Assembly (NCBI GenBank): GCA_910586965.1
Contig: CAJUMF010000043.1
Location: 1 to 25,872 of the forward strand
From: an uncultured Dorea sp.
Lineage (GTDB): Bacteria; Bacillota; Clostridia; Lachnospirales; Lachnospiraceae
Length of the DNA stretch: 25,872 bases
Direction of reading: 5' to 3'
Under the pieces are notes generated by a model. It was not told the origin of the DNA, made no database searches, and saw only the letters and a program-made list of their open reading frames with translations. This document shows, one piece after another, positions 15,020-22,603 of the stretch (position 1 is the stretch's first letter; every line of letters starts with the position of its first letter). The translations under genes were made by a program, and so were the position numbers.

Positions 15020-16525
15020 TCAATATTTCCTGATATAGTCTATGATCTGGTTTTTTATATATTTCTTATTAAACCAGAAACACTGTTTTGTCATATACTC
15101 TCCTGTTGGAGTCTCCACATCTTTTAGCTCGTCAGGAATGTCCTCTAATAGAATGATCTTTGCAGGTTCTCCCAATCTCACAGAATTTACTGTTTCTTTA
15201 AAATATTCGCTCTGTGCCGCCTTGTTCCTTACATGGGAAACTCCATTAAAATTGCTTTTGGGGAAATTATTTTTATATGCAAACCCTGGATTTCCCTGTT
15301 TATCATGTGTTAAACATTGCTTTAACTCTATACCGCTATTTATTATCCTTCTTGTCTCTTCCCATACCTCTTTTACCTTTACGATATCCTTATCTGGTAT
15401 ATACCATATCATGCAATTGTTTAAGATTTCTTTTCCGTCTTCACCTTCTGAAAATATTGCCAGCAGGAATTTAGAATCGATCATCTCTTCAAAAGCCACT
15501 GATTCCTCCCATTCCTCTTCCACCAATGCATTAAAATCAAAAACGGAAAAAGACATATCCTCCCTAGGCATTCCGAGGTTGTCAATGGTAATCGTCCTGA
15601 ATCTATAATTTGCCTTTTGGAACTCGTCTGTCTGTTCTAAATCGCATGTACTGTTAAAAATCCGTTTGATAATCTCATTTTTTATACTATAGCCTTTCCG
15701 CAGACCCGGAAATTCCGCTTTCAAAGATTCGACTGTCCTCCCCAGATACGGTTTCAATGTGTCAAGTAACACTTCATCAAAGCCTTTATCCCTCAATGAA
15801 ACATCTTCCGGCAGAACACTGTCTGATCCTTTGCCAGCTACCATTCTCTCATTGAACAATTTCGTCATATATGATGCCTTAAAAGAATACGCTCTCGGTT
15901 TAGCTTTCGGATATCTTTCATCATACTTAACTGTTTCATCCCCTCCATGACCCTTGCGCGCTGGACTCAAATACATAAAATCCCGTTCTGAAAGCTCATG
16001 CGCTCTTCCTTGTTTTATTGTTTCTGCAATTTTCTCCCAATCATGCCTGATAATTTCCTTATCCCTTTCCGGCAGCTCTTCCAACAATATTTCATCAACT
16101 TTTTTGATGCAGTACTCCTTACGGCTGATGTTTTTCATAAATTTGTAGTACATTATGATCAAATGGCGGTTTTTAACCCAAAACCGGCTTTTTTCGTACT
16201 CTTCCCAGTTCTCTTCTTTGTAATTTATCTTTCCTAACGTCAGCCTCTCCTTCGCCCTATACCCCTTGCTGTTTATCAAATACGGGGTAACCTTTAACTC
16301 TACCTTTGCCTCTTCAAAATCCGGTTTATCTACATTATTGCAGGCATAATTGAACCATCCCTCTTCAAATGACTGGCCAATGTCACCTTTTCCGTACTTT
16401 TCTTTTAATCCATTTTCCTTCTGGAATTTTCTTGCCAACTCAAAAATTTCTTCAAATGGATGTCCGATAGCCTCCTCGGCTCTGTTTCTGACTTCTTCCG
16501 CTGTTCTATACCTTTTATTTCCCAT
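15020..16525 (-). CDS. Sau3AI/MutH-family restriction endonuclease, second copy
   Basis: A 501-residue enzyme, close to the size of Sau3AI. The N-terminal MutH-like domain has GQSFEEGWF, then D69 in KPDF, E76 and K78 in VELKVTP. The aspartate-seven-glutamate-two-lysine spacing equals the D70/E77/K79 catalytic set known in MutH. A conserved AHELSERDFMYLSPA and KPRAYSFKASYMT follow. The C-terminal domain carries the second MutH-like fold pattern (EEWEESVAFEEM, NFPKSNFNGVSHVRNKA, KQCFWFNKKYI) without a catalytic set. It starts 3 nt after the stop of the other endonuclease gene, with GAGG 8 nt upstream, so expression is coupled. It is a diverged paralogue of its neighbour, not a recent duplicate. 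Confidence 0.88.
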   Translation of the reverse strand: MGNKRYRTAEEVRNRAEEAIGHPFEEIFELARKFQKENGLKEKYGKGDIGQSFEEGWFNYACNNVDKPDFEEAKVELKVTPYLINSKGYRAKERLTLGKINYKEENWEEYEKSRFWVKNRHLIIMYYKFMKNISRKEYCIKKVDEILLEELPERDKEIIRHDWEKIAETIKQGRAHELSERDFMYLSPARKGHGGDETVKYDERYPKAKPRAYSFKASYMTKLFNERMVAGKGSDSVLPEDVSLRDKGFDEVLLDTLKPYLGRTVESLKAEFPGLRKGYSIKNEIIKRIFNSTCDLEQTDEFQKANYRFRTITIDNLGMPREDMSFSVFDFNALVEEEWEESVAFEEMIDSKFLLAIFSEGEDGKEILNNCMIWYIPDKDIVKVKEVWEETRRIINSGIELKQCLTHDKQGNPGFAYKNNFPKSNFNGVSHVRNKAAQSEYFKETVNSVRLGEPAKIILLEDIPDELKDVETPTGEYMTKQCFWFNKKYIKNQIIDYIRKY

Positions 16526-16528
16526 AAG

Positions 16529-17959
16529 TTAATCCTCAAAAAACCTTCTGTCCAACTGTGACAATATATAACTATTATTCAGCCAAAAGCACTGTTTCGG
16601 ATACTGGTTTCCATTCGGAAGTTCATCTGTATCCTGGGCATTGCGCCCATGCGGCCTGACATGGCATACCGGATTCTCAGACGCTTTAGGGAAATTATTA
16701 TAATTCTTCCTGTTCCGTATCACCACCCGCAGACCAGCTTTCAGCACATCCTGTGTTTCCTCCCATACTTTTTTCACATTACCTTCAAGGTCTTCATATG
16801 GCATATTCCAAAATTGACACCCTTTTAAACGCAGTTGCCCTTTTTCATCAAATTTATACACAACAAATAAAAATCGCGTTTCACGCAAATAATTTCCAAA
16901 TGTTGAATCATCCCATTCTTCATCGACCAATTCTTTGAATTTAAACGTCGGAAATGACATATTTTCTTTAATCTTATTGTTATTTTCAATGCGGATCGTC
17001 TTCAACACTACATTTGCTTTTTCAAATTCCTCCGCATGATTTCCTTTGATCCCTAAAATCCTATATGCCAGCATTGCCCCAAGATTCTTTGGTCTCTTTT
17101 GATATTCAACATGGAATTCATCACACAATTGCGTGACCGTGAGATCACGGCTTGCGTCAATCTTCTTTACCACATACTCTTCAAATGATATTTCTGCTTT
17201 TCCCTTGATTATCGGCTCATATGTATTCTTTCCCGGAATAATATAATTGTTTAATACATATGTCATATATGAATTTTTAAAGGCAAACGCTCTCGGTTTT
17301 GCCAGTTTTGCACTGAACGGCTGCTTTCTCCTATCCTTTGACGTAGCCGCTTTAGGTGCCGCACCCAGGTAAAGCGTATCACTCTCAGACAATTCATGTG
17401 CCTTTCCATTCTGTATTTTTTGTCTGATCACTTCAAAATCATGCGCTATGATCTTTACGTCCTGCTCAGGAGGTGAAAACAATTTTACATACCCAATCTT
17501 ATAATCCAGCCTGCTTTTTATTTCCTTTTGATATAAGTAATATACTAAAAGGATAAGTCTGGCTTTTTGCCACATATGGCTGTCCTCAAACTTTTCATCC
17601 GTAACAGCAAAAAAATCTATCATTGTAATGATCAGCCGCTCTTTTGCCACAAGAGAACCATTTTTATTCTTTTTGTAGGGCGTCACCTTCAGTTCCACCC
17701 CAGCCTTATCAAAATCCGGTCTGGCATCATTGTTCGTCTGATAATGGAAATATCTTTCTTCTATCAGTTCTCCTAAGCCTCCCTTTCTTTTCCGGTCTTC
17801 ATGCTTAAATTCATAATTCGCCGTCTCTCTTATAAACATAGCCTTGGAAATATCGTCCTGCCTGCATACATCTGAAAAAGTTTTTCCTATCAGCTTTTTG
17901 GCAAATGTTTCTATCGAGATTGGATTGGTTTCGTCATATTCCCGTCTGTCTGCCCTCAT
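16529..17959 (-). CDS. Sau3AI/MutH-family restriction endonuclease, first copy
   Basis: A 476-residue paralogue of the adjacent endonuclease. The catalytic triad is D82 in RPDF, E89 and K91 in VELKVTP, with the preceding GGLGELIEERYF. Downstream are GKAHELSESDTLYLGAAPKA and KPRAFAFKNSYMT, both signatures of the Sau3AI family, then a C-terminal domain with EEWDDSTFGNYL, NFPKASENPVCHVRPHGRNA and PKQCFWLNNSYI. Its ATG abuts the Vsr-like gene stop, with GAGG in the end of that gene. Sau3AI itself is a single polypeptide that cuts GATC; here two complete, apparently active versions are made from one operon. They may form a heterodimer or cut different sites. No frameshift or stop is seen in either. 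Confidence 0.88.
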   Translation of the reverse strand: MRADRREYDETNPISIETFAKKLIGKTFSDVCRQDDISKAMFIRETANYEFKHEDRKRKGGLGELIEERYFHYQTNNDARPDFDKAGVELKVTPYKKNKNGSLVAKERLIITMIDFFAVTDEKFEDSHMWQKARLILLVYYLYQKEIKSRLDYKIGYVKLFSPPEQDVKIIAHDFEVIRQKIQNGKAHELSESDTLYLGAAPKAATSKDRRKQPFSAKLAKPRAFAFKNSYMTYVLNNYIIPGKNTYEPIIKGKAEISFEEYVVKKIDASRDLTVTQLCDEFHVEYQKRPKNLGAMLAYRILGIKGNHAEEFEKANVVLKTIRIENNNKIKENMSFPTFKFKELVDEEWDDSTFGNYLRETRFLFVVYKFDEKGQLRLKGCQFWNMPYEDLEGNVKKVWEETQDVLKAGLRVVIRNRKNYNNFPKASENPVCHVRPHGRNAQDTDELPNGNQYPKQCFWLNNSYILSQLDRRFFED

Positions 17960-18433
17960 CTATATATCCTCATAACAATCGTTTTCTTCAAGTTGCTGAT
18001 CAAATATCGTTTCCTCAATAACACGGAGACATTCATCTGTATTTTTCAAAATATCCTTCCCCCAGAAATGGATGACTGTCCATCCCATATAATTTAGCAA
18101 GTTATCCTTTTCCTTATCTCTCTGTATATTGCGTTCTATCTTTTTTACCCAGTAATCTGGATTCTTTCCTTTTTCCAGCCTCGGCTTAAGTATATGCCAA
18201 TCCTTCCCATGAAAAAATTCACCGTCACAGAATATCGCAATTTGGTATTTAGTCAAAACAATATCTGGGGATCCCGGCAATTTTTTATAATTTTTCCTGT
18301 ATCGATATCCTTTTGCCCACAATGCTTTACAAAGTGCAACCTCAATACTTGTATCCTTGCCTCGTATCTTGCTCATATTTTTATGGCTTTTTTCTGTTAC
18401 TTCCCCATCAAAGCGCGGTTCCTTTACTGACAT
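17960..18433 (-). CDS. Vsr-like endonuclease lacking the E. coli zinc ligands
   Basis: A 157-residue protein of the very-short-patch-repair fold: MSKIRGKDTSIEVAL, GYRYRKNYKKLPGSPDIVL, KIERNIQRDKEKDNLLNYMG and WTVIHFWGKDI match Vsr from end to end. E. coli Vsr nicks next to T:G mismatches that arise when m5C deaminates, so genes of this type accompany cytosine-5 methyltransferases. The aspartate equivalent to D51 (PDIVL) and the histidine equivalent to H69 (FFH) are kept. The segment that reads HGCFWHHHHC in E. coli is DGEFFHGKDW here, so H64 becomes D and the zinc ligands C66, H71 and C73 become E, K and W. The last ligand, C117, is also missing. The ATG at 18433 follows AGGAG by 8 nt. First gene of the restriction operon. 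Confidence 0.85.
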   Translation of the reverse strand: MSVKEPRFDGEVTEKSHKNMSKIRGKDTSIEVALCKALWAKGYRYRKNYKKLPGSPDIVLTKYQIAIFCDGEFFHGKDWHILKPRLEKGKNPDYWVKKIERNIQRDKEKDNLLNYMGWTVIHFWGKDILKNTDECLRVIEETIFDQQLEENDCYEDI

Positions 18434-18506
18434 CAAACATTCTCCTGTAATATCATTATCATAAAACTAAGTTACACAGACACCTTCATATAGTATACAG
18501 GCCAAA

Positions 18507-19310
18507 TTATAACTCTTCTGCATCCACCGCCCACAGATACCCCATCCCCCGGACATTCTTGATATACTCCGCCGGGTACGGCTCATTCCCTTCACAGGAA
18601 CCTGCATCATCGAAACTCTCACTGCCGAAACCCGCACTGCCGGAACCTGCACTGGGGGAACCTGCACTGGGGGAGCCCACCTTCTTTTTCAGCCGGCTTA
18701 TGGTAACCGGAACCGTATTGTCGTCCACAAACTGCCCGTCCACATCCCATACCGCGCCAAGTATCTGTTCCTTGGAGATAATCTGCCTCGGATTCTCCAG
18801 AAAATACAGTAAAAGCTGGAACTCCTTCTTACTCAGCATGATTTCCGCCCCGTCCTTATACGCTTTCATCTCCCGGCAGTTTACCTTAAGCTTTCCGGAC
18901 ACGAAGACCTGCCCACCTCCATTTATGCCTCCGTTTGCTCCGCCCTTTGCACCGATGCGCCGCATCAGCGCATTGACCTTGGAAATCAGCACCGCCAGGC
19001 TGAAAGGCTTTGTGATATAGTCGTCCGCCCCTGCATCATACCCATTTACGATATCTACCTCCTGGTCTAAAGCGGTCAGGAAGATAAAATGCACCTGGCT
19101 TTTCCCCCGAATCCTCCGGCAGAACGAAAACCCGTCCCCGTCCTCCATGCTGATATCGCTGATGACAAGCTCCGCCCCGTACTCGTCAAACAGCCTTTCC
19201 GCCTCGCTCATACCCGTAGCGCTCAAGACCTCATAACCTTCTTTCCTAAGTTTCAGGCTGATGCCCCGGTTTAGGCTCTCGTCATCCTCCAGCAGTAATA
19301 TTTTAGCCAT
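18507..19310 (-). CDS. OmpR/PhoB-family response regulator with a repeat-filled insertion in the DNA-binding domain
   Basis: A 267-residue regulator. The receiver domain has the acidic pair in LEDDE (8-10), phosphoacceptor D52 in VISDISMEDGDGF, T79 and K101 (ITKPFS). A glycine-rich linker (AKGGANGGINGGGQ) leads to the winged helix: FQLLLYFLENPRQIISKEQI, recognition helix DDNTVPVTISRLKKKV, and the end YIKNVRGMGYLWAV. Between recognition helix and wing, where relatives have about 8-10 residues, there are about 35, of which 25 are five-residue repeats such as SPSAG. The start at 19310 lies inside the upstream gene, overlapping its end by 8 nt. No kinase gene is adjacent; the next gene on this strand is the Vsr-like one, and I see no terminator between them. 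Confidence 0.9.
   Translation of the reverse strand: MAKILLLEDDESLNRGISLKLRKEGYEVLSATGMSEAERLFDEYGAELVISDISMEDGDGFSFCRRIRGKSQVHFIFLTALDQEVDIVNGYDAGADDYITKPFSLAVLISKVNALMRRIGAKGGANGGINGGGQVFVSGKLKVNCREMKAYKDGAEIMLSKKEFQLLLYFLENPRQIISKEQILGAVWDVDGQFVDDNTVPVTISRLKKKVGSPSAGSPSAGSGSAGFGSESFDDAGSCEGNEPYPAEYIKNVRGMGYLWAVDAEEL
18597..18671. repeat. Five 15-bp tandem units inside the response-regulator gene
   Basis: Five consecutive 15-bp units start at 18597, 18612, 18627, 18642 and 18657. The last two are identical (GGAACCTGCACTGGG) and the others diverge increasingly. Each unit adds five residues, so copy-number change keeps the frame. Confidence 0.9.
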
Positions 19311-20235
19311 TTGACACTCCCGCACTTTCTGATTCTCCATCCGGCGACTTTGCATTTGCAAATTTTTCTTTCTCCGCGCTGCCCATTTCCCGCAAAAGCG
19401 CTTTCGCCCTCTCCACATACACAAGCCTGCCGCCCTCGGCAAGCACATACTCTGCATTCAGCCGCGCGCTCTTTTCATCTCCCAGACCCGCATAAATCTT
19501 CGCCTCCCACAGGCTGTAGCCGATATACGTCCATTTCCGGCACTTTCCGGCATCAAGCACCTTCCTCTTTGCAAGGAAATCAAATGCGGCCTTATAGTCT
19601 TTATTTTCCATAGCACGGAACAGATTGTTGCTGGCACATAACATCTGAAAATACATCTGCTCCTTTTTATTCTTCCTAAGACTCCTGCGGTAGGACTGTT
19701 CAAACTCTGCAGCCCGCATTCCCTCGCCCTTCTCAAAGCAGATTGCCGACATGAGGATGTAATAGTTCAGCTTATGCATCCCCTTAAGCTTATACAGATT
19801 TATATTCCTTAAGACCTCCTCGGCACTTCGGCTGTCTCCCTGGTAGTACCGTGCCATCACGTGAAGGGCCGCGAACCGTTCTTTATAAAAAATGGTGTGG
19901 AGCCTGTCTAAACACGCCTCATACACAAAAGGATCGCACTCTTCGTAAAGTGCTTTGTCAATCTTTACCCCGCCAAGCCATTTCACCAGTATAGCTATGG
20001 CCGCGATCACCCCGTACAGGGCGAATACGCTGATGGTCAGCAAAAGAGAGGCAAAACCTCCGACCACATAGTCAATCCGGTAATCCATCTTGAATACGAC
20101 CATATAGATCAAAAAGAAAATGTCCAACAAGACGATGCCATGGCTTATCCATTTATGCATCCGGTACGCCTTCATGATTGCGTTTGCCCTCATCTGCGTG
20201 TCCGCCTGCCGGTTTACTCCTCTGTTCATATCCAT
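19303..20235 (-). CDS. Membrane-anchored TPR-like protein of unknown function
   Basis: A 310-residue protein with two membrane helices near residues 29-50 (ISHGIVLLDIFFLIYMVVF) and 58-85, then a cytoplasmic part rich in helix pairs of TPR type (for example FAALHVMARYYQGDSRSAEE, WTYIGYSLWEAKIYAGLGDE and KSARLNAEYVLAEGG). TPR arrays bind proteins, so it may be an accessory or sensing partner of the response regulator, whose gene overlaps its 3' end by 8 nt. The start at 20235 has AAGGAG 8 nt upstream. The role is inferred from position only. Confidence 0.75.
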   Translation of the reverse strand: MDMNRGVNRQADTQMRANAIMKAYRMHKWISHGIVLLDIFFLIYMVVFKMDYRIDYVVGGFASLLLTISVFALYGVIAAIAILVKWLGGVKIDKALYEECDPFVYEACLDRLHTIFYKERFAALHVMARYYQGDSRSAEEVLRNINLYKLKGMHKLNYYILMSAICFEKGEGMRAAEFEQSYRRSLRKNKKEQMYFQMLCASNNLFRAMENKDYKAAFDFLAKRKVLDAGKCRKWTYIGYSLWEAKIYAGLGDEKSARLNAEYVLAEGGRLVYVERAKALLREMGSAEKEKFANAKSPDGESESAGVSNG

Positions 20236-20283
20236 TCTGTTTCTCCTTTCCGCCGTCAGGACTTTGCCTTCCGGCACATAACT

Positions 20284-20312
20284 ATTATACCCCCGACGGC
20301 GTATACCGGCAA
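20284..20312 (-). promoter_or_regulatory. Promoter of the TPR-protein/response-regulator operon
   Basis: Reading the minus strand, TTGCCG (20307-20312), a 17-bp spacer and TATAAT (20284-20289) form a strong housekeeping promoter about 50 bp before the start at 20235. Confidence 0.75.
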
Positions 20313-20364
20313 GGCAAAGATGATAAAACCCTGTTTTGCCTATCGATAACAATGCTATTCGATA

Positions 20365-20393
20365 TGTTTTTCCTGAATCTTATGTGGTATAAT
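20365..20393 (+). promoter_or_regulatory. Promoter of the K+ channel gene (extended -10)
   Basis: TGTTTT (20365-20370), 17 bp, then TATAAT (20388-20393) preceded by TGG, an extended -10. The start codon is about 30 bp downstream, so the leader is very short. Divergent from the promoter at 20284-20312. Confidence 0.7.
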
Positions 20394-20422
20394 TCTCTTA
20401 AATGATCAAAAGGAGGCCCCCG

Positions 20423-21997
20423 ATGAGAAGAAGGAAAAAAATCTATCTATACATGACCGTAATCTTAACATTCATCTACATAAGCCTGCTGACCCTTCTC
20501 TACTTTTCCGAGTGCGGCGACAAAAGCGCTACCATCCGCACCTTCGGCGATGCATTCTGGTACTCATTAGTCACCTTGACAACCGTCGGTTACGGTGACC
20601 TGACACCGGTGACTCCTCTTGGTCACGCGGTGGGCGCAGTCTTTCTCTTAATGTCCGCCGGCATACTGGTAACTTTATTCGGCGCGGTCATATCCTTTGT
20701 CACCAGCGAAGGACTGCCGCTCCTTATGCTCGGTTTCCAGCGCAGAAAAAACTGGTATTATTTTGCGGATTACGGCGCAGAGGCCAACACTCTGGCCGCG
20801 AATATCTGTAAAGAGGATCCGGACGCCGTGATCATCTACGGTGAAAAAAAAGATGACCAGATGGAGTTCCCGAATCATCCCTGCCTGTTTATCAGCGTCT
20901 CGCCGGCAAAGATCATAGCACGCAAGAAGAACATTGGCACCAGATGCAAGGTCTTCCTGATGAAGGAGAATGATATTGGTGTCAACAGCCGCGCCGTAGA
21001 CTTGCACGCCCTCCCGGTAGATGTCTACGCCAGGACCACCAACGGCCAGGATCACCTTTCAGGTAATATCAATTTTTTTCACAGCTACGACTGCTGTGCC
21101 CGGCAATATTGGCGGAAAAGGCCGCTTTGCAGCAAGGAAAACGAGATTGTCATCATCGGTTTCGGCAACTACGGGCGCTGCATTCTTGAGCGGGCAATCC
21201 TTACGAATGTGATCTCCGTCACCCAGCATGTAGCCTACCACGTTTTCGGGGATGCAAAAGAATTTCTCGCCATGCATCGGCATCTCGGAAAAACATTTTC
21301 TCTGGGAAAAGTATCGAAGACGAACGACTCCCTGCTTTTTTACGACGAATTGTGGGAAGCGCATCACGAAGTCTTAGAGACGGCAGACCGCATTATCATC
21401 TGCACAGACGATGAGCCGGAAGGGTGGAATATCTTCTGGCGGCTAAACCGGTATTACAAGGTCCGCGGGCACATCGACCTGCACAGCAACCGCAAGGCAC
21501 CCGGCGTCTCCTACTTCGGAACGAATGAGGAGATCTATACGCCGGATCAGATCATGCGGACTTCCCTGAACCGGGCGGCTGTCATCATCAATGAAATCTT
21601 TCGCAGATCCGTCGCCTACCCGACACTTAGCTGGGATGAGCTTGACGATTTCCACCGGGAATCAAAGATTGCCGCTGCAGACCATATGCTGATGAAGATC
21701 CGTATCCTTTTAGATGATGAGACAATCACGGATTTTACCGCAGAAACAGTAAAAGAAGCCTATCAAAAATACTGTAAAATGAAAACAGACGAATCAGTGA
21801 GGGATATGTACCGGAAGCTTGACCATATGCGCTGGCTGCGGTTTTACACCTTTTACAACTGGCGTTATGGGCCGTTTCGGCATGACGGAGAGCGGGAACA
21901 TCCGATGCTTAGCCCTTACGAGGAACTGACTGCGGAGCAGCGGCAGGAACGAGACGCAGCCTGGGAGCTTTTAGGAAGTATCTGCGCCGGACTGTAG
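20423..21997 (+). CDS. Two-helix K+ channel with NAD-binding (RCK/TrkA-N) domains and a C-terminal RyR-like domain
   Basis: A 524-residue membrane protein. TM1 covers about 7-28, the pore loop WYSLVTLTTVGYGDLTP holds the K+ selectivity filter TVGYGD (54-59), and TM2 covers about 67-93. A first, degenerate Rossmann-like domain runs from about 106 to 205 (NWYYFADYGAEANTLAANI); a second from about 240 has an intact nucleotide loop, IVIIGFGNYGRCILE. After 400 comes a region like bacterial RyR domains: LSWDELDDFHRES and AADHMLMKIRILL, then LDHMRWLRFYTFYNWRYG and HPMLSPYEELTAEQR (466-510), matching the W-x-Y-G ... D ... H-P-x-L-x-x-Y-x-x-L core of the ryanodine-receptor repeat. The ATG at 20423 follows AAAGGAGG by 6 nt. 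The ligand is unknown; NAD(H) and a RyR-bound signal are inference. Confidence 0.88.
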   Translation: MRRRKKIYLYMTVILTFIYISLLTLLYFSECGDKSATIRTFGDAFWYSLVTLTTVGYGDLTPVTPLGHAVGAVFLLMSAGILVTLFGAVISFVTSEGLPLLMLGFQRRKNWYYFADYGAEANTLAANICKEDPDAVIIYGEKKDDQMEFPNHPCLFISVSPAKIIARKKNIGTRCKVFLMKENDIGVNSRAVDLHALPVDVYARTTNGQDHLSGNINFFHSYDCCARQYWRKRPLCSKENEIVIIGFGNYGRCILERAILTNVISVTQHVAYHVFGDAKEFLAMHRHLGKTFSLGKVSKTNDSLLFYDELWEAHHEVLETADRIIICTDDEPEGWNIFWRLNRYYKVRGHIDLHSNRKAPGVSYFGTNEEIYTPDQIMRTSLNRAAVIINEIFRRSVAYPTLSWDELDDFHRESKIAAADHMLMKIRILLDDETITDFTAETVKEAYQKYCKMKTDESVRDMYRKLDHMRWLRFYTFYNWRYGPFRHDGEREHPMLSPYEELTAEQRQERDAAWELLGSICAGL

Positions 21998-22065
21998 CTG
22001 ACATACCTACGTTCACACAGAAATCAACTGACACGATTACATTTCAGAAATTAAGGAGGAAGATG

Positions 22066-22533
22066 ATGTCTTTAGAAAAAGTACAGGAATATTTTGCTAA
22101 TTATCAGATGAAGGAAAAAATCATGGTCTTCGACCAGTCAAGCGCCACCGTAGAACTTGCTGCCCAGGCAGTAGGTTGTGAACCGGCGCATATTGCAAAA
22201 ACCATGTCCTTTCTTCAGGGCGAGCAGGCAGTCTTGATCGTGACTGCCGGAGATATGAAGATTGACAATCCTAAGTACAAAGCCAGGTTCCATCAAAAAG
22301 CAAAGATGATATCCGGTGATCTGGTAGAATCCTATATCGGTCATGCACCGGGCGGAGTATGCCCTTTTGCTGTCAAAGAGGGAATACCGGTATATCTTGA
22401 CGAATCCCTGAAACGATTTGAGACCGTATATCCTGCTGCCGGGAGCGGTAACAGTGCTATCGGATTGACCATAGATGAGCTTGAAATGTATTCAAAAGCA
22501 AATGGTTGGGTAGATGTCTGCAAATCTAAATAA
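22066..22533 (+). CDS. YbaK/EbsC-family aminoacyl-tRNA deacylase-like protein
   Basis: A 155-residue single-domain protein of the YbaK/ProX fold. Family marks are HIAKTMSFL, with the lysine used for catalysis in YbaK, then ALIVTAGD-like VLIVTAGDMKID, IGHAPGGVCPFAV with the conserved GG-x-x-P-F, and AAGSGNSAIGLTIDEL. Such free-standing proteins hydrolyse Cys- or Ala-tRNA(Pro) to protect translation. The second of two adjacent ATGs (22066) has AGGAGG at the better distance. It lies 68 bp after the channel gene on the same strand with no obvious terminator, so it may be read from the channel promoter. Confidence 0.9.
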   Translation: MSLEKVQEYFANYQMKEKIMVFDQSSATVELAAQAVGCEPAHIAKTMSFLQGEQAVLIVTAGDMKIDNPKYKARFHQKAKMISGDLVESYIGHAPGGVCPFAVKEGIPVYLDESLKRFETVYPAAGSGNSAIGLTIDELEMYSKANGWVDVCKSK

Positions 22534-22547
22534 GCATTGTCTTTTTA

Positions 22548-22576
22548 TTGTAACTGGTTTCCAGGTGTGCTAAAAT
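22548..22576 (+). promoter_or_regulatory. Promoter of the GGDEF gene
   Basis: TTGTAA (22548-22553), 17 bp, TAAAAT (22571-22576) preceded by TGC (extended -10). The spacer holds an 11-bp palindrome CTGGTTTCCAG that could be an operator. The start codon is about 28 bp downstream. Confidence 0.7.
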
Positions 22577-22603
22577 AAAAAAAGATTGAGAGGTGCCTAT
22601 ATT

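Noticed and set aside
18434..18506. Promoter for the Vsr-led operon
   Set aside because: TATGAT/GATAAT-like boxes are present before the Vsr-like gene, but no acceptable -35 box is found at 16-18 bp; left uncalled.
18597..18671. Possible CRISPR or intergenic repeat array
   Set aside because: The units are contiguous 15-mers without spacers and lie in frame within the response-regulator gene.
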